This document shows positions 30,614 to 31,759 of a stretch of DNA of 31,759 nt, piece by piece. A program made the position numbers and the translations under genes. Positions within the stretch are counted from its first letter, which is position 1, and every line of letters begins with the position of its first letter. The stretch comes from an uncultured Collinsella sp. (GTDB taxonomy: Bacteria; Actinomycetota; Coriobacteriia; Coriobacteriales; Coriobacteriaceae): the NCBI GenBank assembly GCA_900543515.1, contig UQRW01000024.1, positions 1 to 31,759 on the forward strand, written 5' to 3'. The notes beneath the pieces are model-generated. The model was not told where the DNA came from and made no database searches. It saw nothing but the letters and a program-made list of their open reading frames with translations.

Positions 30614-31222
30614 TTGTCGGTAGAGGATCAGTTTGAGGGCGATGAGCGCGCGCTGCTCAAGCGCATTCAAGAGCTGCTCGATGTTCGCATGAAGGATAAG
30701 CGCAAGCGCTATGTGCATTCGCTGGGTGTTGCCGAGACCGCACTTCATCTGGCCGAGGTCTACGGCGTTGACCGCTTTGATGCCGCTGCCGCCGGCCTGA
30801 TCCATGACTGGGACAAAGTGCTCTCCGACGACGAGCTGGTCACGCGCGCTCTGCATTACGGCATTAAGATTGCCGGCTCTCCTTCCGCCGCGACGCCGCT
30901 TTTGCATGGCCCTGTTGCCGCCTATGAACTTCCGCAGCTTTTTCCCGAACTGTCGCCGGCCGTTTTCCAGGCTGTCGACCGTCACACCGTGGGTGACTGC
31001 GACATGACGCCGCTCGATATGGTGGTCTTTGTGGCCGATGCCATCGAACCCAACCGCCACGGCGATTATGCCCATGCGCTGCGCAAGATGGTGGGGAAGT
31101 CCTCACTCGACGAGTTGTTCTTCTCCTGTTTTGCGCAGGGTCTGGTCTATGTGATCCAGTCCGGGCGCTATCTTTATCCCACGGCTATTTCGATTTACAA
31201 CCATTACGCCCAGCTGCGCTAG
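30614..31222 (+). CDS. yqeK: HD-domain phosphohydrolase YqeK (probable Ap4A hydrolase)
   Basis: 202 residues. The metal ligands of the HD domain are present: His35 (RYVHSLGV), His64-Asp65 (GLIHDWDK), His98 (LLHGPVAAY), His124 (DRHTVG) and Asp142 (VFVADAIEPNR). This pattern defines the YqeK group, whose members split diadenosine tetraphosphate into two ADP. TTG start at 30614, 6 nt after GGGGG. The nadD-yqeK-rsfS order is conserved across Gram-positives. Confidence 0.94.
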   Translation: MSVEDQFEGDERALLKRIQELLDVRMKDKRKRYVHSLGVAETALHLAEVYGVDRFDAAAAGLIHDWDKVLSDDELVTRALHYGIKIAGSPSAATPLLHGPVAAYELPQLFPELSPAVFQAVDRHTVGDCDMTPLDMVVFVADAIEPNRHGDYAHALRKMVGKSSLDELFFSCFAQGLVYVIQSGRYLYPTAISIYNHYAQLR

Positions 31223-31249
31223 CTCGGGCTGACTAGAAAGAGGTATTCC

Positions 31250-31705
31250 ATGGCCGAAGAGACCATGACCGACGAGCAGATTCTTGAAGGTGTGGAGCAC
31301 AAGAGCTTCGCCGCCACGTCCGACCGCACTGCCGCCTCGCTGTCCGCGAGCGGTGTCGCCGCCGAGGATGTCGCCCGCGCCGCCGCGCAGGCCGCCTACG
31401 ACAAGAAGGGCGAGGACGTTCAGGTGCTCGACCTGACCGAGCTTTCCGATGTGTGCGACTACTTTGTGCTCGCCACCGGTACCAACAACCGCCAGGTCGA
31501 TTCGATCGTCGACGAGATCGAGGAGAAGGTCGCCGAGGCTTGCGGCGAGCATCCGTTCTCCATCGAGGGCCGCGAGCAGAAGACCTGGATGCTCATGGAC
31601 TACGGTTCGGTTGTCGTCCACGTCTTCACTCCCGAGGCGCGCGACTTCTACCGTCTCGAAAAGCTCTGGGGTGACGCCCCCCAGCTCCCCCTCAACCTCC
31701 TCTAG
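31250..31705 (+). CDS. rsfS: Ribosomal silencing factor RsfS
   Basis: 151 residues. RsfS binds uL14 and blocks subunit joining when nutrients are short. The domain begins at about residue 40 (ARAAAQAAYDKKGEDVQVLD) and continues through CDYFVLATGTNNRQVDSI (69-86) and WMLMDYGSVVVHVFTPEAR (113-131), ending FYRLEKLWGDAP. The first about 38 residues are an extra Ala/Ser/Glu-rich segment not usual in the family. AAAGAGG is upstream of the ATG. The 54 nt after it hold nothing clear. Confidence 0.97.
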   Translation: MAEETMTDEQILEGVEHKSFAATSDRTAASLSASGVAAEDVARAAAQAAYDKKGEDVQVLDLTELSDVCDYFVLATGTNNRQVDSIVDEIEEKVAEACGEHPFSIEGREQKTWMLMDYGSVVVHVFTPEARDFYRLEKLWGDAPQLPLNLL

Positions 31706-31759
31706 TAGCTCATTTGAGACGGGGTTTAGCTACCTTCACGCATATCGCCGGGCAGGTGC

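Noticed and set aside
31704..31732. Inverted repeat GTAGCT/AGCTAC after rsfS as a terminator
   Set aside because: Only about six pairs, a long loop and no T-run.

Overview
The window is about 60% G+C and gene-dense. Gene content and order, frequent TTG/GTG starts behind good Shine-Dalgarno sites, an Obg protein with an acidic tail, and a P-type ATPase of the mycobacterial CtpE type all point to a high-G+C Gram-positive. The best fit is a gut Coriobacteriia of the Collinsella type; this placement is inferred from family resemblance, not from a search. No mobile element, CRISPR array, rRNA or prophage gene is visible.

Region 1 (1-3070) is the edge of a surface-polysaccharide locus. It holds the 3' end of a probable dTDP-4-dehydrorhamnose reductase, a strong terminator, a membrane-anchored family 2 glycosyltransferase on the minus strand, a divergent Wzm/Wzt-type export pair, and tRNA-Arg(UCU).

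Region 2 (3175-11695, minus strand) is one tight operon: aroF-tyrA-aroB-aroA-aroC-pheA-aroE/aroK fusion-aroQ. It encodes all seven shikimate steps plus the committed enzymes to prephenate, phenylpyruvate and 4-hydroxyphenylpyruvate. Most junctions overlap or are under 55 nt. The leader in front of aroF carries repeated GC-rich arms, a terminator-like hairpin and a 20-codon open frame, suggesting a dedicated control element. tRNA-Arg(CCG) is divergent from it.

Region 3 (11979-17914, plus strand) holds a CtpE-like P-type ATPase with an unusual basic tail, then a zinc-ribbon membrane protein, a cytoplasmic cyclophilin and a TPR membrane protein. The last three lead into the cell-shape genes.

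Region 4 (18030-24938) is the elongasome cluster: mreB, mreC, mreD, a class B PBP2 with an extra N-terminal membrane segment, rodA, and an uncharacterised DUF697-like membrane protein.

Region 5 (24949-31705) holds a radical-SAM protein and its DUF2344 partner, then rplU-rpmA-obgE, nadD-yqeK-rsfS. This is the usual Gram-positive order, but without the rng and prp genes often found in it. The most promising places for new biology are the aro leader and the uncharacterised membrane proteins flanking mreBCD-mrdA-rodA.
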